Both the position numbers and the translations under genes were made by a program. From Bombyx mori (lineage: Eukaryota > Arthropoda > Insecta > Lepidoptera > Bombycidae), in contig NC_085125.1 of the NCBI RefSeq assembly GCF_030269925.1, forward strand, positions 1,766,501 through 1,830,500: 64,000 nt of DNA, given 5' to 3'. The notes under the pieces were generated by a model. The model made no database searches. It was not told the DNA's origin and was given only the letters and a program-made list of their open reading frames with translations. Each line of letters opens with the position of its first letter. Position 1 is the stretch's first letter. Shown piece by piece: positions 1-13,200 of the stretch.

Positions 1-57
1 ACCGTTAATGGACCGGGAGGGTCCGTAATGACGTGTTTAGGGCGACGTCGACTACAC
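1..57 (-). repeat. Fragment of poly(A)-tailed retroposon (family C)
   Basis: Matches the 5' part of the family-C copy at 18,555-18,612 (acgtgtttagggcgacgtcg). The left end is outside the window. Confidence 0.7.
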
Positions 58-351
58 AACTCTACAAAAAAAAAATCGTTCTTTGTCCTAACGTTTATAC
101 TAGGTTTTTTCGGTTAATTATTCACAAAAATGAAAATAAAATACCTTTTTTGGTATAAAGTTTGCTTTTGTGATAGTTATAGTAGTAATAATACTCATTT
201 TTCAATTTTTTTATAAATTTTTATTAATTTTAATACTTTCTAAAAAACCGCGCTATGAGAGTGGGGTATTTACGTTTACACAGTGCCACTAGATGGCACT
301 CGAATCATAAACAACGATCAGGTGTTTTGTACAAGCCCAGAAAAACTTAAA

Positions 352-471
352 ATGTCACGAAAGTGTAAATACGATGCTGATACATTTTGTTTCATATGTG
401 GTCAATTTATTAAAGTTCAAAAGCAAACTGTTTCATGCCATGTATTTTTTTTTCGTCTAATTACGATCTAA
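352..471 (+). pseudogene. Fragment of a repetitive MSRKCKY-type ORF
   Basis: MSRKCKYDADTFCFICGQF followed by IKVQKQT: the N terminus of a Cys-rich ORF that I recall as highly repeated in insect genomes, probably transposon-borne. It breaks off after about 35 residues at a stop. Confidence 0.5.
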
Positions 472-531
472 AATATCGAAATTTTATGCTTTGCAACCAA
501 AGTCAAATTTGGTGTTGACCCGAGCTATTTA

Positions 532-858
532 TCATTCGGTCCACAGGATCGGGTGTGTAATTATTGGCGGCCACGACAAGAAGGTTTTCATGTCGTGCCG
601 CTCAAAGTGGCGCAATGATGCCGACTGTAGATACTTACTGACTGAATCAAGCTCATGGAGTTCTACGTTCCTTAGGAACCATGGTGCTCCGATGGCTATC
701 CTGCAAAAACGAGATTGAATGACTTGATGGTGTTTCAAGTTAGTGCGGGCCGCGTGAGCGAACACTACACTTGCATACGTCATGACGGGGCGTATGCAAG
801 TATTGTAGGGTGTGACCTTATTACGAAGGGACAATTTACTTCGCTTCGTAATTATCAA
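532..858 (-). pseudogene. Non-LTR retrotransposon (jockey-like) RT C-terminal fragment
   Basis: LRNKVTPYNTCIRPVMTYAS, SRFCRIAIGAPWFLRNVELH and a degraded end. This is the usual region downstream of the RT fingers in jockey-like LINE ORF2 proteins. It is truncated at both ends and lies in the intron upstream of TEP exon a. Confidence 0.8.
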
Positions 859-1116
859 TTTAATAACTTAAAACCAATAAGCCTTTAATAGGAATACCGT
901 AAAGTGATATATATGTGTATTTATTATTTAAGAGAAATTCTAATATCAGATGCACTAGTTTTTGCTGTCATAAATAAGTGAACAAGTAACTAGAGCCCAT
1001 GAACATCACAACGTGAATACCACCGCTCAGTGAAGTTGAATTATGAACACAATCGTATGCCAATTTGTGCAATTCTCAAAATTTCTAAATTAATCAATTC
1101 CTTTTGTAACTCCAAG

Positions 1117-1292
1117 ACGTGGACACACCCGACCTCCCGACCTCCAGCGCGGAGCTGGCGGCCGCGTGGCTGGCGGGGGCCGGGGTGAGGGTGGTGGGGG
1201 GCGCCCTCCCCGCGACCCGCCACTGCGCGCCCGCCCCCCTGCCCCTCACCAACATGGACGACGGGACCAAACTCAGAAGCGACTTCTCTGAA
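1117..1292 (+). CDS. TEP/A2M exon a (first exon seen; uncertain borders)
   Basis: GC-rich open stretch reading VDTPDLPTSSAELAAAW then NMDDGTKLRSDFSE, with a donor gtaact after GAA. It ends in phase 0, which fits the next exon. It should lie just before the conserved VFRELF segment, that is near the bait region, where family members diverge most, so similarity cannot confirm it. After the donor the frame runs into a LINE fragment (from about 1303), so the exon must end here. Confidence 0.6.
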
Positions 1293-4200
1293 GTAACTTT
1301 AGCTGTATTAACATGTCCTTCTTCAAAAAAGGCTTGTGGAGATTATTAAGCGGTAGGCAGCGGCTTGGCTCTGTCGTCATACGACGCTAATGTTCGTCTT
1401 TCAAATTACAAAGACCAAAACGAGCTTTATACGGCCTTAATAATTACATACAGGGTGCAATTTTTTTTTGATCGAGGTATTGCTTATTGCCTTCGTAAAG
1501 CACGACATAGAATATAGTTCACATTTATTACTTTAGGTAGCCCTTGTAGGTAGACGAGCACACGGCCCACCTGATGGTGAGTGGTTACCGTTGCCCATGG
1601 ACTTCAGCAATGCCAGGGGCAGAGCCAAGCCGCTGCCTAGTTAGACGTGGATTCCAATCACCAACATCAGGGCATACACGTCATATGTGACTAGTTGTTC
1701 TTTGGGTAGTACCGTGGCTCGTAAGGAGTAGTCGGGGATCCAGTGAGGTAGCGTTGGGGACATTTTGAAATCTTCAGGCTTGGCTGTGGCGTCTATTGTC
1801 GGTCGGTCCCAACGGCACAGCGACAGCGAACGCCCGAGCACCAGACTCCATTACCAGGTTCGAAGCCAGCGCGTTCTGCGTCTCCAAAACTGGAGTCGCC
1901 ATATCTCCGCCCGCCGTGTTGCAGGTGAGAATCGTCCGTATTATTATAAAATACTATTGTTTTTAAGTTCCATTATTCATTCTTTTTGCTCTAGATTCGG
2001 TGTTTTTGCGTAAATATTTAATCAGCAGACACAAAATATTAGTAGGCTTTCTCTAAAATATAATATATCTGTTTATATTATTTCCTATGGACTAGTTCCA
2101 TGAGGGGTCGTCGAAGAAGAAAAACCAAGCTGCTTAATAAAATATTAGATTTCAACAATGAAATGTGTAATTACTAACTTGTTTTCTATAAACATTTAGT
2201 TTCTCAAAAAGGAATACACCCACCAAACGAATCTCTACACTACCTTTGGTTGACTGGTAAAGAACGCCTTAGGCATTAAGTCCCGCTATTGTACTTTGGG
2301 CATAAATAAACACATTTAATTAGGAAGTCATATTTTGATACATCGATTGCTCTTCCCTTGAGTATTGGAGGGGCAACTCAGAGACTTACCAAAGAACAGA
2401 CATCAGTCTTCTTTGGTTCGTGAATCAGCAAACCCCGATCGTAAGCCGATTGTAGGATGTATTAAGTACCGGATGACGACCACGAGTTCCGATGCGAAAT
2501 AGATAGACAAAAGCTTGGACCTAACCCATAGACACAGCCTGTTGAGTTTCTCGCCGGATCTTCTCAGTGGGTCGCGGTTCAGATCCGGTGGTAGATTCTG
2601 CGAAGCACTGCTCTTGCTAGGGCCAGTGTTAGCAACGTCTCCAGGTTAGAGTCCCGAGAGTTCAACTACTCGTTAGGTAACGCTGGCATAGCCTCTCAAA
2701 GCTACCAGCTTATGTAGGGAAAAAAACCAGGCAAGAATAGATATTTAAGACTTGGTTTACTGGTGGTAGGACCTCTTGTGAGTCCGCGCGGGTAGGTACC
2801 ACCACCCTGCCTATTTCTACCGCGAAGCAGTAATGCGTTTCGGTTTGAAGGTTGGGACAGCCGTTGTAACTGTACTGAGATCTTAGAACTTATATCTCAA
2901 GGTGGGTGGCGCATTTACGTTGTAAATGTCTATCGGCTCCAGTAACCACTTAACACCAAGTGAGTTTTGAGCTCGTCCACCCATCTAAGCAATAAAATAA
3001 AAAAGCGAGTTGTTCATTTTATATTTAAAATAATTAAATAGGAAAATAGATTATTAACGAACATAGCAATAGTATTCATTTTAAAAAATGTGACCATTTA
3101 GCGCAGAATTAAATACTTAAATTTTAATTATTAAAAAAAAGCATACACGTATGTGCCGATGTCCCTGAAGAGGTTAAACACCTATCTCTATGTTAGTTTC
3201 ACGTTAGTTAGACGTGGATCCACCCATCTAAGCTATAAAAAAAACTTGGACATTATGTCTTCATCCAAAAACGAGCCAAGCGTTGGTCGCGAACACGTCG
3301 CCCCTTCTAGAACGTTCTGACCCGGCCGGTCGCGCCGTCGCCAGGTGTTCCGAGAGCTGTTCATCCACGCGGACTGCCCGCGGCGGCTGCGGCGCGGTGA
3401 CGTCACCTTCATGAGATACCGGATATTCAACTACTTGTACGAACAAATCAGTGTAAGTACTACTAACTTAGAACCCACCAGTACTATTCATGTTCGGGTC
3501 TATGACAAACGCTCCAGACTGAAATCAGCCCAGGATTTGGTGGTGGAGTAAATAAATAAATATTTACTAACAATCACGCCACGTTAACTGGTCCCGAGCT
3601 AAGTTCGTAAGGAACTTGTGTTACAGGTACCAGATAACGGAAATAAATGTAAGAGTTTTTATTATACACATACATAATATATTTAATATACATCCATAAC
3701 CCTGGAAAAGACATTTTATATTTATTATACACAAATATCTTCCCTTGGCGGGATTCGAACCCGCGACCCCCTTGTGTAGTGGCCATGTCACTTACCACTA
3801 CACCAGACGGCCGTTTGTCGGTCGGTTGACGGCAGAGCCAGAAGAAGGTGATTAAATAATTGAGTAGGCGGCTTCAAAGGCAGATACCAGAGGATCATAA
3901 TCATCAACACCAAATTCTGACAACATGAGAGATGAGGTCGAGGTTTAACGAACAGACTTGTTCTGCGTTTATCCACGAGCACTGCTGCTACGATATTTTC
4001 TTAACAACCACTGAGAATGCGTTTTAAATTCCCCACTGCATGTATGAAGTAAAAAAAATAAATAATAATAATATGTATAGTATATATTATGTATTAGTAA
4101 AGAAAACTAATGTTTTTGAACCGTTCGTATGTCTAATTCTTTGAGTCGGTCTACAATCTAAAATTTAATGAAGGATTCATCATAATGAAGTGAGCCATAA

Positions 4201-7200
4201 TATGACTCATGTTATGAGGTGTCATTAGATTTGTTAAAATTGAATGACATATAGTATATCATTTTTCTTTGGTGTTCATGAAGAAAAAATCAAAAATAAT
4301 CGATTGACAAGAACAAATTGGACTCGAGTTCATTGAAATACTAATTAATATGACTATAGGTTAGTATAGGATGCGCAGAAACAGGCAAAGAAATAAAACA
4401 TATAGGTTAATTTTGAACCAATTCTCAATGGGTTTATTTAATATTGTATTGATATATTTTATAACTTTTTTTATCGCAATAACCAGCGGTCTTTTGAAGT
4501 CCACTGCCGATGGACCATAAACTACTGGCACAGTTATCGTGCATTGAACCGACCACATATTGACCCCAAACAGATTGAAATAGCCATAACAGCAGACCTC
4601 AATATCGAGGTGTCTCCGAAAACGGAGACGGCCTGCGTCGCGGCACGCTCGTCGTTCGCCGGGAGGGCGGAGCTTAAAGCTCGCCTCGCGGGGACCTCGC
4701 GCCTGCAAGTGCGCGCCAACGTGCGACCCGACCCGAACTGCGGGCGCGCCGCCGTCACCGCCAGGTACGTGCCCGCTTTTTTTTAAAGGATTTTATGACC
4801 TGGTAACTAAGACCTTTAGGTCAAGTCTTATTATAATTTATACTCTTAATTTTATGAATAAATATGAAGTGAAATGCAATTTATGAATCTCAGTAAAATT
4901 GTGGTCTTTTACTGACACTTTTCCAGTGGATTTGTTTGATTTCCCCACATTTGTGCACTTTCACAGATACTAAACAGTTAATAAATCACCGTTATTACAC
5001 AATTAAACCTGAAGAAATACTAAATAGACAAAATAAAACAAATCACACAACTTCACTCCTCGCGCTCTCGCCAAAAAGTCGTGCGTGCCCGTCGGGACTT
5101 CCTGAGCATAGATAATACACATAAATTGGTTATAGATGAGTAACTCAAGCACTCAACTAAAATTTTAACGGCACTAGACGGCTTCTCTTCGATTAGTTTC
5201 TCATTGCTCCGGTAGACAGCTCTGACGTCGACGGTGTTGAATGTGAACATTGATGAATGTGTGACACGTCTCGTTACAGCGACGCGGTGCAGATACAGAT
5301 ATCGGTGGACCCCGAGGGGGCGCCCGTGCAGGACTACAAGTCGGCCCTGCTCTGCGGGAGCGGTGAATATCTTGATCATTATTACTATTTCCACTGTAGT
5401 GTCGGTGGGCCGGATTTGATTTGATTTGATTTGATTTGTAGACCTAAGAAGAAATGGATGGATTGCGTGAAAGACGATGTGTGTAAGAGGGAAGTGTATA
5501 AAGAAATGGTATATGATAGAGGAGTATGGAAGAATAAAACATGTTGCACCAAGCCCAGTGACTGGGAGTAGGCCCACAATGCATCTTAAATGAAATGGCG
5601 TCGCCCGCACAGGTGGACCCCGCCGTCCTGTCCATATCTGTCGCGACGCAATCATGCGCTCCGGTTGGAAGTATGTAACAACTGACTAACATTACTGTTG
5701 ATAGGACGTCTTGTGAGTCCGCCCTTGTTGGTGCCACCACCCTGCCTATTTCTGCCGTGAAGCAGTAGTACGTTTCGGTTTAAAAGGTGGGGCAGCCGTT
5801 GTACTGTAAAGACCTTACAACTCATCTCTCAAGGTGGGTGGTGGCATTGAAGTTATAGATGTCTATGGACTCCGGTAACCACTGAACTTCAGGTGGGCCG
5901 TGAGCTCGTCGAGCCATCTAAGCAATAAATTGAAACTTAGACTCATGTCCCGGAGTAAGTAGCCATGTTGTGATGTCTATGGACACCAGTGGCCATTAAA
6001 CACTTACAGTGGGACCTGAATGGGAAACGTCTGGTTTGGCTAGTAATGAATGTAATATAGACATTTACAAACAATTTAACATGTCGAACCGGTTCATAGA
6101 ACCTCACATAGAACGTCCTTGTTCCATGTTGATGTCATTTATGTTAAAACAGACAGCCGAGATTCAGGAAAGCCGTTAATCACGTGGCTGTGGCCCAAAG
6201 TGCGTGCCGTGCCCGGAACCGAACAGGTGACAGTGTGGGCGACTGCTGATCCCACCGGACCTTTATTGGCTGTAAGTCACGATTTTGAAACAGTATTCAG
6301 AATGTATCATTTCGCTTTTACCATCGCACCGCCCGCCACCGGAGTAGTGTTCATCCATACTACCTGGAGCCACTGCGTTCATCCACAGTGCGTTTCCAGA
6401 GATCATTTTTTCCACTTTTTTTTTTAGATGTGTCGACGAACTAACAACCCACCTGGTGTTAAGTTCTAAGGTCTCAGTAGAGTTACAACGGCTGCCGCAC
6501 CCTTCAAACCGAAACGCGTTACTGCTTCACGGCAGAAATAGGCAGGGTGATGGTACCTACCCGCGCGGACTCACAAGAGGTCCTACCACCAATAAAGAAC
6601 GTACCATCCGGCTTTGGAATGAGCTCCCCTTTACGGTGTTTGCTGAGCGCTTTGACATAACCTTCTTCAAACGCAGCTTGTGGAGAGTGTTAAGTAAAAG
6701 GCCGCGGCTTGGCTCTGCTCCTAGCATTGCTGAAGTCCATGGGCGACGGTAACCACTCACCATCAGGTGGCCCATAAGCTCGTCTGCCTACAAGGACATT
6801 AAAAAGCTTTTCGTATCGAATCGTAAAAGCTCACAACGCATTATATATGTACTGACTCCCTGCAGGCCAACAAAACGCACTAACCCTTGTTACTGTCGGA
6901 TTCAGGATGCTGATGCATTAGTGCAGCTACCCCGGGGATGTGGAGAGCAGAACATGGCCAGACTGGCCACTAACCTTCTGGCTCTGGAGCAGCTGGACCC
7001 CAGGTCCGGGGCGGCCACGGCAGCCCGGGAACACGTCCTCAGAGGTGATCTAATGTTTTCGATATTCACGTCTGTGCAATGATCCCTTCAGACTCCTGGA
7101 GAATGAATCCAGCACCTAGTGTTGCGTGTCGAAGCCCACCACAGTATGAACGTCGCCACCCACCTCGAGATCGAAGTGTTAATTCTATACTATAACTTCT

Positions 7201-10200
7201 GTTCCACCTTTGAAGAATAACTACTCCGCGGCCGATGGCTCGAGGAGGCTTAATGCTGCATGGGTATGGCATGCCCACATCGCGCCCCACCTCCAGAGCT
7301 GGGTACTCATCTAGCTGTGTAGCACGTAATGAAACAGATACTGTATCAACCTGCAAGTGGGTACGACTTGTCCACGGTCCACAGCGTATCTAGCTACGAG
7401 CTGCCACGAGCACACTGCGAACCGCCTTTGTGTTCGCAGTGATACCGCCACTCAGCGGGTCACTGCGAGCTTGCTGCGCTCCTTCCGCGAGCGGCTCGCA
7501 GCGGGCTCGTGCCTACGTACTCACTGGATACTGTATCTGTTACGTTACGTGCTACACGGCTAGGTGAGTACCCAGCTCAGTAGACCCACGTCCCAAGATA
7601 TGCAGCAGTGTTCACGTTGTGATGTGTGTTCCATCAACGGTCTGCCGCATGGGACGGGGGGGTGGGGTCCGTGGAGGGCCGTGATTCACCAAAAACTTTT
7701 CAGGATTCAATCGCCAACTGCAGTATATCCATCCCAGTGGAGGGTTTAGTGCTTTCGGAGCTTCTGATTCAACGTCTTCGACGTGGCTCACGGCCTTCGC
7801 CTTGAGATACATGAAGAAAGCTCACAAAGTCAGTTGGTAATCTTGTACACTCTGCACAACTCAGTCTATTCAACATACATTTTTTTAATGCCCTTGTAGG
7901 CAGACGAGCATACAGCCCACCTGATGGTGAGTGGGTACCGTCACCCATGGACTTCAGCAATGCCAGGGGCAGAGCCCAGCCCCTGCCTACCGCTCAATAC
8001 TCTCCACAAGCCTCGTTCGAAGAAGATTTGATTTGTGTACTAACAATAGACCTACCTATCTAGATTTATCTTAAGCAGTCTTAAGTTGACGTTTTTATAC
8101 CTACACCTTTATACCTATATATGAAATTTCTTCATCGCCTAATCTTCCGTCTGTTTTCTTTTTCAATATCTCTTGAGGCTTAAGTTCTTTTCTGAAATTA
8201 TGACGAGACATCTAATAATATTTCAAACATGTAAGAGTGCGATAGTAATATCTAGATGTCTCTCTCGCACGCCTCATTTTGGCCATGGTATCAGCAGTCT
8301 ATTACCAATCCTTCAGTATTTTTCTGTTATAAATGATATTGTGGATGAATGAATTTTAAAATAGCGACCCTAAAAATTAGCCCGTCTAGAGCATCAGTCT
8401 TCTTCTTCGTCGCTTCCTCATTACTGAGGGTCGTGACCACCTTGGTCTACTTTTTGCACCAGCTTCCTCCAATGTTGCCTGCATTCGGCCTGCTTAATGG
8501 CGCCCGGGACGCTGGTGTTTGTGGCCTCCTTGATAATGTCCGTCCACCTGGTTGACAATCTTCCTCGACTTCCCTTTCCTTCCACGTGACCTACAACTAT
8601 TAATTTTTCCAAGTTGTCAGGATTTCGTTGGGCCATTAATTTATTTAATTAATGAAATGACCGCCTAATCCCACTCGTAGGTGCTGTGGCCGAACCTGCC
8701 GCCTCCCCCCGCGCTGGACCGAGCCGAGCAGTGGCTCACTCACCAGCAGATGGAGAACGGCTGCTTCCGGAACGAAGGTCAGGTCTTCCACAGGGAACTC
8801 AAGGTAAACTAAAAATACACCAGCTCTATTTACGACCAGAAGTTTTTTTTATTTTATTTCTTAGATGGGTGGATGAGCTCGCAGCCCACCAGATGGGTGG
8901 TGTTAAGTGGTTACTGGAGCCCATAGACATCCACAACGTAAATGCGTCACCCACCTTGAGATATAAGTTCTAAGGTCTCAAGTATAGTTACAACGGCTGC
9001 CACACCCTTCAAACCGAAACGCATTACTGCTTTACTGCAGAAACAGGCAGGGCTGTGGTACCTACCCGTGCGGACTCACAAGAGGTTCTACCACTAATAA
9101 AAAAAAGTTTTTTATGTATATTGCATAGATATATTGTCGAGCTCACAGCCCACCTGGTGTTAAGTGGTTATCGAAGCCCATAGACATCTACAACGTAAAT
9201 GCCGCCACCCATCTTGAGATATGAGTTCTAACGTCTCAGTATAGTTACGTTAGTAAATGGCATCACGAGCCAATGTGCAGGGCGGTGGTACCGGTCCGTG
9301 CGGGCTCACAATGCTCTTTACTGTCAATCAAATCTGGTATGGACCGTAATCCCAGTATGTTAGTATACTATTCAAGGAACACTACTCCGGATGATGAATC
9401 CTCAAGTACTGTAGACCAAAAATGTAAGACCCAAATGTTTTTGACTCCAGGGAGGTCTGAACGTAGAAGGAGAAATAGCCAACATAGCGTTAACGGCTTA
9501 TGTCGTCACGTCTCTAGTGGAAATCAATTCCCCTCTCTCCTTCAAACTCCTCCGAAACTCCCTCTCCTGTCTCCGAGCTCTCCCCCCGCACAAATCCAAG
9601 AGCCCCAACAAGATATATGCCCACGCTTTGCTGTCCTACGCCTATATGAGGCTGAAGCGATATGAAGAGGACTTGAGGCAAACCAATGAGGCGTGGACTT
9701 GGGATGGAAGGAAAGCTGAGGGGCTGATGGAAGATGAAGAGTTGAGGGAGGTGTTGGAGTTATTGAAGATGGCCAAGAGAAGTGGAGAGTTTATGTGGTG
9801 GGAGACCAGTAAGTATTGCTGACGGTCTCTGTACTGTCGTGATTAATGCTAGCAATGTTATTGTTTGCAATGGACTTAGAAATCGGTAGACTTGAAGATA
9901 TCTAGGACAGTCACTGGTTCTTTTAATTGATCTCAAAATATGGGAGAACAATCTCCTGTTATTATTAATATTCATATATTTTATATTAAATTTTGTTCAA
10001 CTCTCCCTCTCTCTCTTTTTCTCTTGGATTATTAATGCATCCACTGAACGAGAGAAACTTATGTTCGCTATAAATTTCAACTCCCTCTCTCTCTCTCTCT
10101 CTCTCTCTTTTGAAATGCATCCATAGAACTAGAGAAAATGTTCGGTATAAATTGCAACTTCAATAAGATTTTGTTTTCGTTGTGATACCATACGGGCATG

Positions 10201-13200
10201 TGCCCTACCGTCTTGCATATTTCTGCCGCAAGGTAACCATGAGATTCGATTGGATCTCCAGCCCCACGTGTAAGGGGGGTTGGGGGGGAGGGTCTGAGTG
10301 CGCGGTGTGTCCGCAGCCAGCCTGTCCAGCACGGTGGAGGCGACGGGGTACGCGCTGCTGGCGCTGCGGGACAGTCCGCCGGCGGTGCGGGAGCGGGGCC
10401 GCCCCGCGCTGGCCTGGCTCGCCGCGCAGCGCTCCACCACCGGGGGATTCGTCTCCACGCAGGTCAGACTGCTTTTGACTATTTGACCTACTTTTTTTCT
10501 TTTTCTACCTAAGCTAAGAGCCTTGAGAGGCTATATCAGCGTAACCTTAACTAGTAGGTGAGCTCACCGGGCTCAAACCTGACGACGTTGCTAACATGAA
10601 CACCCTAGCAAGAGACGTGCTTCGCACAATCTACCACCGGATCGGAAACGGGACCCACTGAGAAGATCCGGCGAGAAACTCGGTGGGCTACTATTTGACT
10701 ATGACGTGCATGTATACTGTATGCGCGCGAGTTCATGTCCATCGGGGCCAGAGGCGACGCGCGGGGGACAGCTCGCCCCGCCTTCGCCCACCGCCCCGCA
10801 TTTGTCTGACGTCGAATGTTGTCCTTGACGGTTGTGACGCGCGCTTATCGATATCGAAAATTTACGCTAACGCTATTGTGTTATCTAACCATGACTACTC
10901 CTCTTCCAACAAGTTCAGATAGAAAAAAAACTACTGAAAAAAGATACATACTGATCTGTCGGTTGTCTTTTCATTTGATAGTGATTGAATTGGAATTTAA
11001 AAAATATTTTTCTCTATTCGAAATAAACAAGTAATTACTCATCACATTTATTTTATTTCATGTGTAGCAAAAATACCTTAAATTACATTAAACCAAATTG
11101 ACAGCTGTTGACTAAATCGGTAGTTATTATCGACATTACCATACTTAACGAGGTCACAGCACTACCGCATTCCTTAGGATGGACATGAACTCGCGTGCCT
11201 ACTGTACATGTCGGATGATCCTCCAGGTGCTAGAAAAGGAGGTAGGAGGGCAGGGACGTCTTAAATTAGGCTGGGGCCCTTGGGCACACAAGAATTTGAG
11301 GCCCTTTTGGAAAGTAAAAAAAGCTAATTATAATAACATTTTTTTACTGAGTATGACCATTTATTATAGGTAATCAAATACGGTATGATATAATATGTCA
11401 TTAATGATATTAGAATGCTGCTGGTTTTTTGGTTACGATCACGGTAACGGAAACCGAATAAATGTGTGAGAGAAATTGTCGGTCCTTGGGGGCCCCCTGA
11501 GAATGGGGGCCCTGGGCACGGGCCCCGTGTGCCCTTATGGTAAAGACGGTATTGGAAGAGGGAAAAGTACAGATTTTATATTTTGTACCGAAGATAAGAT
11601 TACTGGTGGTAGGACCTCTTGTGAGTCCGCACGGGTAGGTACCACCGCCCCGCCTATTTCTGCCGTGAAGCAGTAATGCATTTCGGTTTGAAGGGTGAGG
11701 CAGCCGTTGTAACTATGTATATACTGAGACCTTAGAACTCATATCTCAAGGTGGGTTTTTTTTTTATTGCCTAGATGTGTGGACGAGCTCACAGCCCACC
11801 TGATGTTAAGTGGCTACTGGAGCCCATAGACATCCACAACGTAAATGCGGCACCCACTTTGAGGTGGCGGCATTACTGTTGTAGATGTCTATGGGCTCCG
11901 ATAACCATTTAACACCAGGCGATGAGATCGTCCATCCATCTAAGCAATAAAAAAATTGGGATCTTCTAGGGACTTCTAGCTTGGAACCAGATGACAGAGT
12001 GTAATCTGTCCCAGGCTCTTTATTCATCATTCCACTCTTGAAACTGGGATCTACAGATCGTTTCTCACCCAAGTATGACAGGGTAGTAACACCTACCCAT
12101 CCAGGCTCACAATACGCCATAACCTCAGAAATTTCCCAAATAATTTGTCGGGCCCCATTTTATTTACACAATGCTATGCCTACATCGTTGAAATCATTTG
12201 TGGATGTGTGTTTTCATATTTCATCCGAAAAATTGGTACCTGTCTGTGGGATTCGAACCCTGGCACGGTCGCACCACTCCATACGAGTGCACAGGGCGTC
12301 TTATCCTTTAGGCCGCTAGGACTTCAAGCTTACTAGTGAAAATCTTGTTACAATTCAGCCCCTAATTGATCTTGCAGGACACTTTAGTGGCGCTGGAAGC
12401 TCTGATAGCCTGGTCCTCTCTCTTGCCGAAGACGCAAACAAACTTGACGATAGTGGCACAAACCAACAAGATGAGTGCGAGCACGAGGCTGACGCCTGGC
12501 TCCAGGGTACCAGACCTCATGAAGCTGGGTCCGGCCGACAAGCTCAGCGTTATCGTTGAAGGTCAGATATGTTGAGTCTCGCATATATACATATAATGCA
12601 GCGGTCGGGGAACCGGGGTAGATTACCCCAAATGGGGTAAAATGAAATTTTGGGGGGTAAAACTGAAAAAAAATATTTAAATAAACAAGCTTTTTCATGG
12701 GGGCTATATATAAAGTTAAAACTTATAAAATTTTATAAAATATAAAAAAAAATATATAAGTTTATAAAATCGTTGTTCACGATTATTGAGGCATTAGAAT
12801 AAAGCTAACATAGCAGTGACTGTTTTTTTTTTCAAGATAAAAGTTCTGCGGAAATTCACGCTCACTCAATGTGCTATTGAGTGAGCGTGTCGAGTTGACG
12901 TCAAAACTCCCAAAAAGCAATAAAAATAGATACACCAGCTTTTAATTGAAACAAAAAAAAAAATACGACAGACTAGTCTGTATAGGCTACGCTCTTTGCC
13001 TGCTTATTGGCGAATTTAAAAACAACAACAACAATATCGTTGCCGGCTTCCGGATTTTCATTTCATTTTATTATTATTATGAGGATATAATAATAATAAA
13101 ATGTACGTAAGGGCTTATTTCTCAACATTAACCACAATTAACTTATTTAATACTGTAAATAATGATGAGAGCGATAATTGATTTCGAAGAAAACAATTAA

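Noticed and set aside
3738..3812. Possible functional tRNA gene (minus strand)
   Set aside because: The T-arm and A box are good, but the 5' sequence does not pair with the 3' acceptor side and no clean anticodon arm forms. It is better explained as a tRNA-derived SINE head.
5053..5655. 200-codon minus-strand open frame
   Set aside because: It overlaps a TEP exon on the other strand, a LINE fragment and repetitive gatttgatttgat sequence; the translation has no recognisable domain.
10129..10478. Minus- and plus-strand open frames over a TEP exon
   Set aside because: High GC removes stops in all frames; only the plus frame reading VEATGYALLAL matches the family.
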